32,551 nt of DNA, from positions 1 to 32,551 of the IMG/VR virus record IMGVR_UViG_3300037587_000312; one strand, written 5' to 3'. The position numbers and the translations under genes are program-made. Position 1 is the stretch's first letter. The number at the start of each line of letters is the position of its first letter. Positions 19,311-27,416 of the stretch are shown piece after piece. Below the pieces are notes generated by a model. It was given only the letters and a program-made list of their open reading frames with translations, made no database searches and was not told the DNA's origin. This stretch comes from a virus.

Positions 19311-19487
19311 CTAGTACTAAATGGGTGATCACTCCGAAAACTGATGCGGGGCACTTGTCTGGATTTAGGGGTTGCAGCTCCTTGGCATCAAAAGGTTGGG
19401 CTTCATCAGTAGCTTTTACTTCTGCAAAGAATTTAGTGATATATCTGACTCACTGGCGCTGATGCTAGAGTAGATCCCTTTCACTTT
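19311..19487 (+). other. Intergenic block with competing helices
   Basis: No gene is visible. ACTGATG (19340-19346) can pair with CATCAGT (19404-19410), and the overlapping TGATGC (19342-19347) with GCATCA (19385-19390), so two helices compete. TGATGC recurs at 19460. This may be a continuation of the neighbouring structured RNA. Confidence 0.35.
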
Positions 19488-19561
19488 GGGGTTGTCGTAT
19501 AATGGTATTACACCTGCCTTGCAAGTAGGTTATAGGAGTTCAATCCTCCTCTTCTCCACCA
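19488..19561 (+). tRNA. tRNA-Ala(TGC)
   Basis: Anticodon arm CCTGC-CTTGCAA-GTAGG gives TGC; T-arm AGGAG/CTCCT; the acceptor GGGGTTG/CTTCTCC has two T-T mismatches but keeps G3-T70, the alanine identity pair. CCA encoded. Confidence 0.9.
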
Positions 19562-19566
19562 AATTT

Positions 19567-19664
19567 TATCTCACCGTGAGAGCATGGGTATTCAAATTGA
19601 TAATCCCACGTAAGGGCGTAGTATCCTCCTAGAGGGTATGAAGTGGCTAAACGTAGATGAGATA
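19567..19664 (+). ncRNA. Candidate structured RNA E
   Basis: TATCTCA (19567-19573) pairs with TGAGATA (19658-19664). Inside are an 8-bp hairpin GTATCCTC-CTA-GAGGGTAT (19621-19639), a GGGTAT...ATAATCCC hairpin, and an alternative CTCA-CCG-TGAG hairpin. It fills the gap between tRNA-Ala and tRNA-Thr. A minus-strand frame over this area is a shadow of the tRNA repeats. Confidence 0.42.
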
Positions 19665-19666
19665 TT

Positions 19667-19742
19667 GCCCGATTAGCTGAGTTGGCTTTAGCAGCTGTTT
19701 TGTAATCAGCAGACGGCGGTTCGAATCCGTCATTGGGCACCA
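19667..19742 (+). tRNA. tRNA-Thr(TGT)
   Basis: GCCCGAT pairs with ATTGGGC; anticodon loop TTTGTAA gives TGT (one T-T pair at the top of the stem); T-arm GGCGG/CCGTC; CCA encoded. Confidence 0.92.
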
Positions 19743-19749
19743 GTTTTAT

Positions 19750-19826
19750 AGGTCGGTGTGTGTAATTGGCAACCTGCCGGATTCCAAATCCGTGCGTTCT
19801 GAGTTCGAGTCTTAGTCGGCCTGCCA
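19750..19826 (+). tRNA. tRNA-Trp(CCA)
   Basis: AGGTCGG pairs with TCGGCCT; anticodon loop TTCCAAA gives CCA; T-arm CTGAG/CTTAG; discriminator G as in E. coli tRNA-Trp; CCA encoded. The D-arm is irregular. Confidence 0.9.
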
Positions 19827-19838
19827 AACAAGTTTTAT

Positions 19839-19931
19839 GGTAGCTTGGCGGAGCGGTTAAATCGCATCGGTCTTGAAAACCGACATTTCCTGAAAGGGGG
19901 ATCGAGAGTTCGAATCTCTCAGCTACTTCCA
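19839..19931 (+). tRNA. tRNA-Ser(TGA)
   Basis: GGTAGCT pairs with AGCTACT; anticodon arm TCGGT-CTTGAAA-ACCGA gives TGA; long variable arm of serine type; T-arm GAGAG/CTCTC. The discriminator is T, not the usual G. CCA encoded. Confidence 0.9.
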
Positions 19932-19937
19932 TACAAT

Positions 19938-20014
19938 GGTGAATAGATGCATACTGGTACGCACCCGGCCTGTGAAGCTGGCGCAAGTGGGTTCGAGACC
20001 CACTATTCACCCCA
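19938..20014 (+). tRNA. tRNA-His(GTG)
   Basis: GTGAATA pairs perfectly with TATTCAC, and the extra G-1 faces C73, the histidine identity pair. Anticodon arm CCGGC-CTGTGAA-GCTGG gives GTG; T-arm GTGGG/CCCAC; CCA encoded. Last tRNA of the cluster. Confidence 0.93.
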
Positions 20015-20027
20015 AACTATCCCCACA

Positions 20028-20131
20028 AACCTCTCACGCCAGTAGCAGCCTTACAACCTGTCATAATAGTGGTCTTAATCTTATGCCAAAACCTTTCGGT
20101 CTTTTGGTGTCAGGGCGCACCCAGAGAGGTT
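20028..20131 (+). ncRNA. Candidate structured RNA F, after the last tRNA
   Basis: AACCTCTC (20028-20035) pairs perfectly with GAGAGGTT (20124-20131). Inside, CCAAAACC pairs with GG and TTTTGG (TC bulge) around TTTC (20086-20107). AATCTTA (20077) could instead pair with TAAGATT (20138) beyond the block. No T-run, so not a simple terminator; it may be a leader for the terminase genes. Confidence 0.42.
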
Positions 20132-20161
20132 ACTTCTTAAGATTCTATTAAGGCAATAACC

Positions 20162-20491
20162 ATGGCAACAGTCCAAGATCCTAAATCAGGTAAATTCAAA
20201 GCAGGTCATAAGCCTTTGGGTCGTCCTACTGGTTCCAAGAATAAACTCAAGATTACAGATGTTCTTCTAGATGCTGATAAGCATTCAACAGATGCCTTAG
20301 AATTCCTTATACAGGTTATGAACGGTAATGTTAAGGGTGCAAGTACAACCCAAAGACAATCAGCTGCTATTAAGATTATCGACCTCGCTTATAAAAATAA
20401 GACAGATAGTGAAAAGACTGACTCAACAGATAATGCTATAGCAGATCTTACTCACGATGACACCCCTAAGATTTCCCTTACTGCGATTTAA
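20162..20491 (+). CDS. Putative terminase small subunit
   Basis: The N-terminus GKFKAGHKPLGRPTGSKNKLK is the basic GRPxGSKNK segment common in phage small terminases and DUF5681-like proteins, followed by helices that could form the oligomerisation domain. At 109 aa it is short. It stands directly before the large terminase, where it would recognise DNA for packaging. The ribosome binding site is weak (AAGG). Confidence 0.6.
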   Translation: MATVQDPKSGKFKAGHKPLGRPTGSKNKLKITDVLLDADKHSTDALEFLIQVMNGNVKGASTTQRQSAAIKIIDLAYKNKTDSEKTDSTDNAIADLTHDDTPKISLTAI

Positions 20492-20642
20492 TACCCCCTC
20501 ATAATAAGATCCCTTACAAGCAGACGCTAAAGGGGCGCTTTATTACCAATATTAACGGATGATTATCCTCCCTCCGCAGTGTCCTCCTCCACTGTTGGGT
20601 AATCATTCGTACTTTTATTTAACTATTAGAATAGAGGAAGGA
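20492..20642 (+). promoter_or_regulatory. Structured leader of the terminase large subunit gene
   Basis: CGGATGATTA (20556-20565) pairs with TAATCATTCG (20600-20609), and CAGTG with CACTG (20577-20594) inside it. The loop regions contain TCCTCCCTCC and TCCTCCTCC, complementary in part to the AGAGGAAGGA ribosome binding site at 20633-20642. This could limit terminase translation. It explains the 151-base gap. Confidence 0.4.
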
Positions 20643-22172
20643 ATGGCTAGAAATAATACATTAGCTCCCCAAAAAGGGAAGCAAGAATTAGCAATGAATA
20701 CCACGCCTGACGTAATGTTTTACGGTGGAGCTGCTGGTAGCGGTAAATCAAGACTGCTTTTAACTAAGGCAGCATATTATGCTTATAACGATCCTGATTT
20801 CTCAGGTGTTATGTTCCGAAGAAACACTGGACCTCTTAAGGCTGCTGGTGGACTATTCACAGAAGCAAAGAAATTATTTAGTATTTTTAAACCCGGTATC
20901 AGAGAAAATGCCATGGAAATTGATTTCTCCAAGAATGGTAATGGTGGTAGTTTAAAGTTTACTCACCTTGAGCATGAAAATGATGCTGAAGGTAATCACC
21001 AAGGACTTCAATATTCTTTTATTGGGTTTGATGAATTAACCCATTTCTCTAGCACACAGTTTCTATATCTATTAGGTCGAATGAGATCTGAATCTGAAAC
21101 AGATTCATTTGTTCTCGGTACAACTAACCCTGATCCTGATAGTTGGGTATTGAATTGGGTAGAATGGTATCTTGATGATAAAGGATTCCCTGATAAGAGT
21201 AAATGTGGAACAATAAGATATTTTCTTGTTGTTGATGACCAACCTGTATTCCGAGATAACGAAGAGGAACTTGCAGAAGAATATCCAGATCTTTGTTATG
21301 TTGAGAACGATGTAACAGGCGAGACAGTTTATGTACCGCCAATGACATTCTGTTTTATCGGTGGAACAATATTCGATAATCCTGCACTAATTAAATCTAA
21401 CCCTAAGTATCTCTCCAACCTCAAAGCCCAGACCAAAGTCAACAGAGAAAGACTCCTTGACGGTAACTGGTATGCTCGTCCTGAAGGTTCCAACTATGTG
21501 ACCCGTGGGATGGTTAAGAAGGCCGAGGTGATCCCTCATGACGCTAAGTGTGTCAGAGCATGGGATAAGGCTGCATCAGAGCCTAGCGACATTAACAGAT
21601 ACCCTGACTACACTGCTTGTATAGGTATGGCAAAGGATACCAAAGGTGATTACTATCTTTTCGGTAATTTCCACGATGACAATCACGATGATAAGTCTGA
21701 TGTCTATGGTAAATTCAGGAAGATTATAGGTAAGAGAGATGCTCTTATACGGAAGCAAGCTGAGTTTGATGGATCAGATATGGAGGTTATATTACCCCAA
21801 GATCCCGGCGCAGCCGGTGTTGCTGAGTTCACTGAATCAGCTAAAGCACTCTCCGCTGCCGGTATAGTTGCTAAGGCTGACCCCATGCCGAGTAATAAAT
21901 CCAAGCTTACCAAATTCTCCCCTTTTGCATCTGCCTGTGAAAATGGAATGATGTTTATAGTTGAGAGTACTTTTGAGAATAAAGCTACCCTTGATGGTTT
22001 CTGGAAAGAGGTAGAATCTTTTGATGGTGAACGTTCAACTGGAACAAAGAAAGATGATTGGCCTGATTGTGCAGCAACTGCATTTAACTATCTAGCTAAG
22101 AAAAAGGTTTTGGTTCCATTCGTACTACCGAAGATAAATTCACCAACTAAATATGCTTCAATGAAGCAATAA
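20643..22172 (+). CDS. terL: Terminase large subunit
   Basis: The ATP-driven packaging motor. Walker A is GGAAGSGKS (about 28-36), Walker B SFIGFDEL (D130, E131), and the RNase H-like nuclease has AWDKAA (D308), the LPQDPG region (D387) and DDWPD (about 471-475). Length 509 aa is normal. The ATG at 20643 is chosen because AGAGGAAGGA abuts it; an in-frame ATG 28 codons upstream lies in the leader hairpin and would add a non-conserved extension. Portal follows after 17 bases. Confidence 0.92.
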   Translation: MARNNTLAPQKGKQELAMNTTPDVMFYGGAAGSGKSRLLLTKAAYYAYNDPDFSGVMFRRNTGPLKAAGGLFTEAKKLFSIFKPGIRENAMEIDFSKNGNGGSLKFTHLEHENDAEGNHQGLQYSFIGFDELTHFSSTQFLYLLGRMRSESETDSFVLGTTNPDPDSWVLNWVEWYLDDKGFPDKSKCGTIRYFLVVDDQPVFRDNEEELAEEYPDLCYVENDVTGETVYVPPMTFCFIGGTIFDNPALIKSNPKYLSNLKAQTKVNRERLLDGNWYARPEGSNYVTRGMVKKAEVIPHDAKCVRAWDKAASEPSDINRYPDYTACIGMAKDTKGDYYLFGNFHDDNHDDKSDVYGKFRKIIGKRDALIRKQAEFDGSDMEVILPQDPGAAGVAEFTESAKALSAAGIVAKADPMPSNKSKLTKFSPFASACENGMMFIVESTFENKATLDGFWKEVESFDGERSTGTKKDDWPDCAATAFNYLAKKKVLVPFVLPKINSPTKYASMKQ

Positions 22173-22189
22173 CCTAAGGAGGAAAGTTC

Positions 22190-23743
22190 TTGGCAATTTC
22201 AACTAAGCCTCGCATCAGGGTAAAAGCTAATATAAGTAAAGCATCTTCTGAAGGTGCTTCAGGTAGCGTAAGAAAAACTGCTATGGGTTATGAAGGATTA
22301 AGACTCATAAGTAATCAAGGTCAGTGGGCGCAAGTCCGAGAATCCCAGATATTTGATTTACAATTTCCAAGATCATTAGATACCTTCTCGCTTATGGCAG
22401 AGGATGGAACAGTTAGTATTGCACTGTCTGTTAAGATTACTATGATCCTTCGTGCTATGAAAAGTATGAAGATTGAAGCTGGTGACAAAGAAGATAAAGC
22501 TAGTCTAGATGCAGCTAAGTTTCTATCTTGGAATCTAAAGAATCTAGATGAACAGACGTTCTTAAGTGTATTGGAAAACATCTGCACTTATAATACTTTT
22601 GGTTTCTCACTGCTTGAGAAGGTTTATTCAAAGGTTAAAACTGGTGAATTTGAAGGTATGTGGAAAGTGTCTAAATTGGCACCTCGTTCACAGAAATCAC
22701 TTAACACAGCCCATCCTTGGAATTTCTCCAAAGATGGACGAAAGCTTAAAAGCATAAACCAATCTCGAAATAATCTTCCAGATCAAACATCAACACCTTT
22801 CGGGAAAGATGTTGATGTTGTTATTCCTCGTAAGAAGTTAATGATCTTCAGTTATGGAAGTACTAACGGTAATCCAGAAGGTCGCTCTCCTTGTGCTGGT
22901 GTTTATGTCCCTTGGAAAGAAAAGAAGATTATTGAAGAGTATCAAGTTATTGGTACTACGAAAGATATGGGTGGTACACCTTTAGCAAGAGCGCCTATTG
23001 AGCATTTTAATAAGGCTGCAGCTGACCCAACCTCCCCTGAAGCCCAATCCCTTAAAGATATGCAACGTGACCTAGCTAATCTACACTCAGGGGAACAAGC
23101 ATTTATGTACCTTCCTTCTGATGTAGATGAGAAAGGTAATTATCTTTACGACATTAAGTTGATGGGTATTGAAGGTGGTGGTAAGCAATTTGATTTAACC
23201 TCTGCAATTAGTACAAGATCTAAGACAATCCTAGATAACTTCGGTGCAGGTTTCATGCAACTGGGTAACGATGGATCTGGATCATATGCTTTGATGGATG
23301 GTAAGACATCTGTCCACGAAGCTTTTGTAGAAAGAGATCTTGATTTTATTATCTCTATTTTCCATCAAGAATTATTCCCACAATTACTTGCTATGAATGA
23401 TATTAGATTATCACAAGAGCAGATGCCTGTAATGGAAGCTGGATTAATCTCCGAAGAATCTATTGATGAGGTTAGTAAGGCAATTCAACGTATCTTTGCC
23501 GTCAACGCTATACCACTTACACCTGAGATTGTTAATGAGAACCTAAGAAGATTAGGTTATGAATTCAGATTACCAGAAGACATGACTCAGGAAGAGTTAG
23601 AGAAATTACTTCCTCAGGAAGACTCTGGGACTAAATCTGGTGAAGGTATGAAAGAAGGTATGAGTAATGGAACTGGCGGAAAAGTCGGTACTGAGGGTGG
23701 AGACACTTCAACAGGTAATAAAGAGAACGGAGGTTCAGATTGA
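22190..23743 (+). CDS. Portal protein
   Basis: 517 aa. It starts at TTG behind a strong AAGGAGG. Its place between terminase and protease, its size, and features such as GEQAFMYLPSDV, LDNFGAGFMQLG and the DLDFIISIFHQELFPQLL helix agree with DUF935/SPP1-type portals, the dodecameric gate of the capsid. The C-terminus (about 465-517) is a Gly/Ser/Glu-rich tail. Confidence 0.8.
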   Translation: MAISTKPRIRVKANISKASSEGASGSVRKTAMGYEGLRLISNQGQWAQVRESQIFDLQFPRSLDTFSLMAEDGTVSIALSVKITMILRAMKSMKIEAGDKEDKASLDAAKFLSWNLKNLDEQTFLSVLENICTYNTFGFSLLEKVYSKVKTGEFEGMWKVSKLAPRSQKSLNTAHPWNFSKDGRKLKSINQSRNNLPDQTSTPFGKDVDVVIPRKKLMIFSYGSTNGNPEGRSPCAGVYVPWKEKKIIEEYQVIGTTKDMGGTPLARAPIEHFNKAAADPTSPEAQSLKDMQRDLANLHSGEQAFMYLPSDVDEKGNYLYDIKLMGIEGGGKQFDLTSAISTRSKTILDNFGAGFMQLGNDGSGSYALMDGKTSVHEAFVERDLDFIISIFHQELFPQLLAMNDIRLSQEQMPVMEAGLISEESIDEVSKAIQRIFAVNAIPLTPEIVNENLRRLGYEFRLPEDMTQEELEKLLPQEDSGTKSGEGMKEGMSNGTGGKVGTEGGDTSTGNKENGGSD

Positions 23744-24153
23744 ACACCAAACCTATTATAAAAGCTGTTAATGATGAGCTGATGGAGTCCATAGAGGTTG
23801 TATATGAACCCTATGAACTCGATGCTCAAGAGCAGTGGATGAGTCCTGAAACAATCCGAAAGGCTTGTGACAACTTTAATATGAACCTTGAAAAAGGTGT
23901 CGTACAACCTAATCTATTTCATTCCAAAGATGATGAAGGCAACTATACAACGACTGAAGCCTTTACTATTGAGAAATCTTGGATCAATGAAGTAGAGAGT
24001 GTTATTGGGGAGCAAGTTGTTCCTGAAGGCACATGGATTTGCAAGCTCAAATGGAATAATGAAGAAGTATGGGAGAAACGTAAAGCGGGTATCTTAAAAG
24101 GCGTGAGCCTAGGTGCTGTTGGTACAATTAAACCACCTGTAGGTGAGGATTAA
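23740..24153 (+). CDS. Prohead protease (XkdF/Peptidase_S78_2-like)
   Basis: TTG start overlapping the portal stop (TTGA), with GGAGG upstream. The pattern PYELDAQEQWMSPETIRKA, then H61 (NLFHSKDD), then KAGILKGVSLGAVG with S123 matches the XkdF-type phage serine proteases that mature the capsid. It is followed by a scaffold-like protein, the usual arrangement. Confidence 0.75.
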   Translation: MNTKPIIKAVNDELMESIEVVYEPYELDAQEQWMSPETIRKACDNFNMNLEKGVVQPNLFHSKDDEGNYTTTEAFTIEKSWINEVESVIGEQVVPEGTWICKLKWNNEEVWEKRKAGILKGVSLGAVGTIKPPVGED

Positions 24154-24155
24154 AA

Positions 24156-25304
24156 GTGGAATTAAAAGAACTGGAAAAATACGAGGAGATCGTTGATGTG
24201 TCTTTTGACCACGAAGGTGCTCACCTCGCAAGTACGCATACACTTCAAGGTGGTGCAAGTAATGGGTGGAATACAGCCCTTATTTTAAAAGCTGATGACG
24301 TTGATCAAGACCTTGTAAAAGCTCTAGAGCAAGTTGAAGTAAAACTATCGATGGAAGAGTTCCTTAGAAAATTCTTCGATATGTGGAGTGGCGATGCTGA
24401 ACTTCTTACTACTATCCTTGGGATGGAAACAGAAGCTGAATATCGTCTCCGTCTTCAAGATGAAGGTATGATCGCCCCAGACCGTATGGGTACTAATGAA
24501 TCTTGGGAAGAGTTCCAAAGACGTAATTTAGAATCTCGTGCTGATAAAGTTAAATTTGTTGAGAAAGCAAATGAAGATGGTATTGATAGTTTATCTACCG
24601 TTGAGAAAATTGCTGTTCTTGAGTTTCAAGCAGAAATTGAAAAAGGTGTTGAGTTCCTAGGTGGATTCGATGCTGTTATTGAAAAAGTTAAGTCTGAATC
24701 AGAGAAGGTTGACGCTGGTGAAGGTGGTGGTTTGTCTGAAGAAGGTAAAGTAGTTAAATCTACTGCTTCCGCAGAGGACAAACTCGAGAAAGATCCCTCT
24801 GCGGATGAAGAGATCAACAAAAATCAAAATACTATTAAAGGTAATAGCATGACTAAGAAAGTTGAACAAACTGCTGACCAAATTCTACTAGAGAAAATGG
24901 AAGGACAAATGGCGGATCTTGAGAAAGCTCTGCAAGACTCCAAAGAACTAGCTAAGGCTGGTGCCGATAAACTAGAAACCCTCGAGAAAGCTGAAGAAGC
25001 CCGTAAACTGAATGGTGCTCAGAAGCTAGTTAAATCTTTTAGCTTTATTGCTGAAGATAATCAAGAAGCTGTTGTTGAGTTCATGGTTAAGTCCGTTGAT
25101 GCTCCCATCATTGCTGAAGTACTAAAGCAAGCACAAGATGCTGTCACTGCCGCTAAAGCTGACGTAGAAAAAACTAAAGCTGAATTCGGTGAGACTGAGC
25201 ATGGTGCTGAAGGTGACACCGGAAAAGTTCTCCCAGAAGGACAGGAAGCTGTAAATAAGTCTCTTGAATCTTTCGGCGAAACTCTTAAAAACATGGCTGA
25301 CTAA
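24156..25304 (+). CDS. Scaffold protein (probably with internal start)
   Basis: 382 aa, GTG start, extremely acidic and helical with coiled-coil stretches (about 235-290). Position between protease and capsid proteins fits a scaffold. Residue 232 is a Met (MTKKVEQTADQILLEKMEGQ) with AAAGG eight bases upstream (24849), so a shorter C-terminal scaffold may be made, as lambda Nu3 is within gene C. The N-terminal half (1-160) is of unknown fold. Confidence 0.65.
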   Translation: MELKELEKYEEIVDVSFDHEGAHLASTHTLQGGASNGWNTALILKADDVDQDLVKALEQVEVKLSMEEFLRKFFDMWSGDAELLTTILGMETEAEYRLRLQDEGMIAPDRMGTNESWEEFQRRNLESRADKVKFVEKANEDGIDSLSTVEKIAVLEFQAEIEKGVEFLGGFDAVIEKVKSESEKVDAGEGGGLSEEGKVVKSTASAEDKLEKDPSADEEINKNQNTIKGNSMTKKVEQTADQILLEKMEGQMADLEKALQDSKELAKAGADKLETLEKAEEARKLNGAQKLVKSFSFIAEDNQEAVVEFMVKSVDAPIIAEVLKQAQDAVTAAKADVEKTKAEFGETEHGAEGDTGKVLPEGQEAVNKSLESFGETLKNMAD

Positions 25305-25339
25305 GCCTAATTCAATCTTAAATAAAAGGTAAATATAAA

Positions 25340-25735
25340 ATGGCTGAACTGACTCAAAAAGTTTCTGACGTTCTTCTAGGACAAGTTGGATCTTCAGACG
25401 CAGGTTATTCCTTCGATGAAAGCAAAGTAACAACTTTCGCTACCGGAATGGAAATTGGCGCTGCACTAAAAATTACAGGTGGTAAATACGTTTGGGCTGC
25501 TATCGCTGATGTAGCTGACGTAGTTGGTATTCTTATCGATGTTCGCACCACTGCCGGTTATGAAACACTGGTTAATGCAACTGACTACACATTCGTTGTT
25601 GCTAAGCGAGGAACAACTATTAATAAGAACTTCCTTACCCTAAGTGATGGTGGAACCGCTGGTAACCTCACTTCCGCTGCTGAAGCTTTCGAAGCTGCTG
25701 GCGCAAACAAAGTAACTGATAAGATTGCATCTTAA
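25340..25735 (+). CDS. Head decoration protein (gpD-like)
   Basis: 131 aa, just before the major capsid gene. It begins MAELTQKVSDVLLGQVGSSD and has the beta-rich pattern with IGAALKITGGKYVWA and VGILIDVRTTA typical of lambda gpD/HDPD decoration proteins, which stabilise expanded heads. AAAGG precedes the ATG. Confidence 0.72.
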   Translation: MAELTQKVSDVLLGQVGSSDAGYSFDESKVTTFATGMEIGAALKITGGKYVWAAIADVADVVGILIDVRTTAGYETLVNATDYTFVVAKRGTTINKNFLTLSDGGTAGNLTSAAEAFEAAGANKVTDKIAS

Positions 25736-25764
25736 TCTAAAATAAATACTAGGAGTATTTAAAT

Positions 25765-26772
25765 ATGCCACAAGCTCGTCAAAGTAATGGTTTTCTGCTA
25801 CTGGATTACAGCAAGCACATCGAACTAGTACCTCGTGTACACACCCTAGTTGGTGATATGAACCTATTTTCCGATGTTTTCGGAAATTCCACAGTTGCTC
25901 AAGCAGAGCGCGTTAATGAGAAAACTGGCCTGATCAGTGCTCGTAAACGTGGCGGCGAGCGTAACTTCGTTGATAGCGAAGACGTTCGTACTGAGAACTT
26001 CAACATTCCTTTCTTCCCTCTAGATCGTCACATTAAAGCTGCTGACATCCAGAACTTCCGTGAATACGGTACTGGGAATGAGTCTAAGACTCTGGAGAAG
26101 GAAGTAGCTCGTGTAATGGCGCGTATCAAGCGTTTCCATGCACAGCTGAAAGAACGTGCGATGGTTGCATCTATCATGGGAACCTCATGGGCACCCGGTG
26201 ATACTGACGCTACGTACAACTACTACACTGTATGGGGTCTAACACAGGCAACCGCACCTGTCAACTTCACCACTACTACGATTGATCCTCGTGATGTGAT
26301 TGAAGATGAGGCACGTACTCATATCATCGATGAAGCAGCAGATAATGCTGGTGAGTATCGTATCATCGCTATTTGCTCACGCAAGTATTTCTCTGCGCTG
26401 ATTGCACACCCACTGGTTGAGAACGCCTATCAGTTCTACGATAGTGCTCAAGAGCCTCTACGTCGTCGTCTTGGTGGTGATGTTATCAACCGTATGTTCG
26501 AGTCAAAGGGAGTCCTGTACATTGAGGATATTTCTGGGTACTTCGGTACTGACGATGCATACATCATGCCACTAGGTATTGAAGATATGTTCAAGAACCA
26601 CTTCGCTCCAGCTGACATCGCTCAGACTGCGAACGATACGGCTCAAGAACTGTACCTGTGGTACAAGCAGTCGGATTACTTCCGCGACCAGAAGTTGGAG
26701 TCTGAAACCTCCTTCATCTCTATCAACGCTCGTCCAGAGCTGGTAGTTAAGTCAGTCGGAACATACTCGTAA
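25765..26772 (+). CDS. Major capsid protein (gpE-like)
   Basis: 335 aa matching the lambda gpE/Phage_cap_E family: LVGDMNLFSDVFGN at the start, IPFFPLDRHIKAADIQNFREYGT, and the C-terminal SDYFRDQKLESETSFISINARPE. HK97-fold subunit of the head. Codons end in C far more often than in neighbouring genes (AAC, TTC, TAC), as expected of the most highly expressed phage gene. An intrinsic terminator follows. Confidence 0.9.
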   Translation: MPQARQSNGFLLLDYSKHIELVPRVHTLVGDMNLFSDVFGNSTVAQAERVNEKTGLISARKRGGERNFVDSEDVRTENFNIPFFPLDRHIKAADIQNFREYGTGNESKTLEKEVARVMARIKRFHAQLKERAMVASIMGTSWAPGDTDATYNYYTVWGLTQATAPVNFTTTTIDPRDVIEDEARTHIIDEAADNAGEYRIIAICSRKYFSALIAHPLVENAYQFYDSAQEPLRRRLGGDVINRMFESKGVLYIEDISGYFGTDDAYIMPLGIEDMFKNHFAPADIAQTANDTAQELYLWYKQSDYFRDQKLESETSFISINARPELVVKSVGTYS

Positions 26773-26787
26773 TAGAGTAACCTCTCA

Positions 26788-26817
26788 AGAGGGGACAGTT
26801 ATGTCCCCTCTCTTTTT
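26788..26817 (+). terminator. Intrinsic terminator after the capsid gene
   Basis: AGAGGGGACA-GTTA-TGTCCCCTCT is a perfect 10-bp hairpin followed by CTTTTT. It should stop or reduce transcription and set the capsid level against the downstream neck genes. Confidence 0.93.
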
Positions 26818-26821
26818 ATTA

Positions 26822-26850
26822 TTTATTAATAAGATTCAGTTTTATTAATA
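26822..26850 (+). repeat. Direct repeat TTTATTAATA in the post-terminator leader
   Basis: Two identical 10-mers at 26822 and 26841, spaced 19 bp, in an AT-rich leader before the 172-aa gene. A restart promoter may lie here (TAATAT near 26871) but no good -35 is seen. Confidence 0.3.
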
Positions 26851-26885
26851 CGTAATACTTTAATATAGACACCGAGGAGAAATCA

Positions 26886-27404
26886 ATGTCTAAGCTAGAA
26901 GCACAAAGTTTCCCAAATAGATTTACCTTTTATAAGCACATCGCTACGATGACGGATAAGTTCGATGTAGAGAAATCTCTTGGAATGCCATACTTCTGTT
27001 ATGTAACAACAGATGGAAAACAATACACCCATAAGATTATGTCACACTTTATTAAGTCACTGAATGATGTATGTGGAACAAAGTTTGTTGTTAGCCGATC
27101 AGTTACTCGTAGAAATTCATTCATTGTCTTCTATGAGACAGAAGAGAAGATCTCTACTCCAGAAGTTGTCGTTGAGCCTGAAGTCACTGTTGAAGTGAAG
27201 ACAGAGCCAGAGAATACCTCTGAGGACGATTCTAAGGGTGCTCCTGTCGTAGATCTAGATAAAGCTATGGCTTTGTATAACCCAGACGATAAGAAGGCTT
27301 CTAAGCTTGCTCTAGAGGCTTACGGAAGGGAGTTTGGAGTTGAACTGAATCGTGCTAAAACTTTTGATAATATGATTAAAGCATTGAAAGAGAAAACCTC
27401 CTAA
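26886..27404 (+). CDS. Hypothetical structural-region protein, 172 aa
   Basis: The N-terminal half (1-90) is a compact domain; the middle (about 92-125) is a Val/Glu/Pro-rich linker with repeats like PEVVVEPEVTVEVK; the end (about 130-172) is a small helical domain (ASKLALEAYGREFGVELNRA) similar in look to HeH/LEM-type modules. GAGGAG precedes the ATG. Possibly a head or neck accessory protein. Confidence 0.6.
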   Translation: MSKLEAQSFPNRFTFYKHIATMTDKFDVEKSLGMPYFCYVTTDGKQYTHKIMSHFIKSLNDVCGTKFVVSRSVTRRNSFIVFYETEEKISTPEVVVEPEVTVEVKTEPENTSEDDSKGAPVVDLDKAMALYNPDDKKASKLALEAYGREFGVELNRAKTFDNMIKALKEKTS

Positions 27405-27416
27405 AAGGAAAGTTAA

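Noticed and set aside
19425-19445. Possible tRNA-Cys (CTGCAAA loop, anticodon GCA)
   Set aside because: The flanking bases do not form an anticodon stem and no T-arm or acceptor stem is found nearby.
19540-20010. 156-aa minus-strand open frame across tRNA genes
   Set aside because: It is antisense to five tRNA genes, has no ribosome binding site, and its sequence (RFELSIP, GFEPPSA types) is the well-known artefact of translating tRNA complements.
20086-20107. Hairpin considered as a terminator of the tRNA transcript
   Set aside because: No T-run follows; it fits better as an inner helix of block F.
20559-20642. Upstream ATG extending terL by 28 codons
   Set aside because: The ATG sits in the leader hairpin without a Shine-Dalgarno site, and the extension is not terminase-like.
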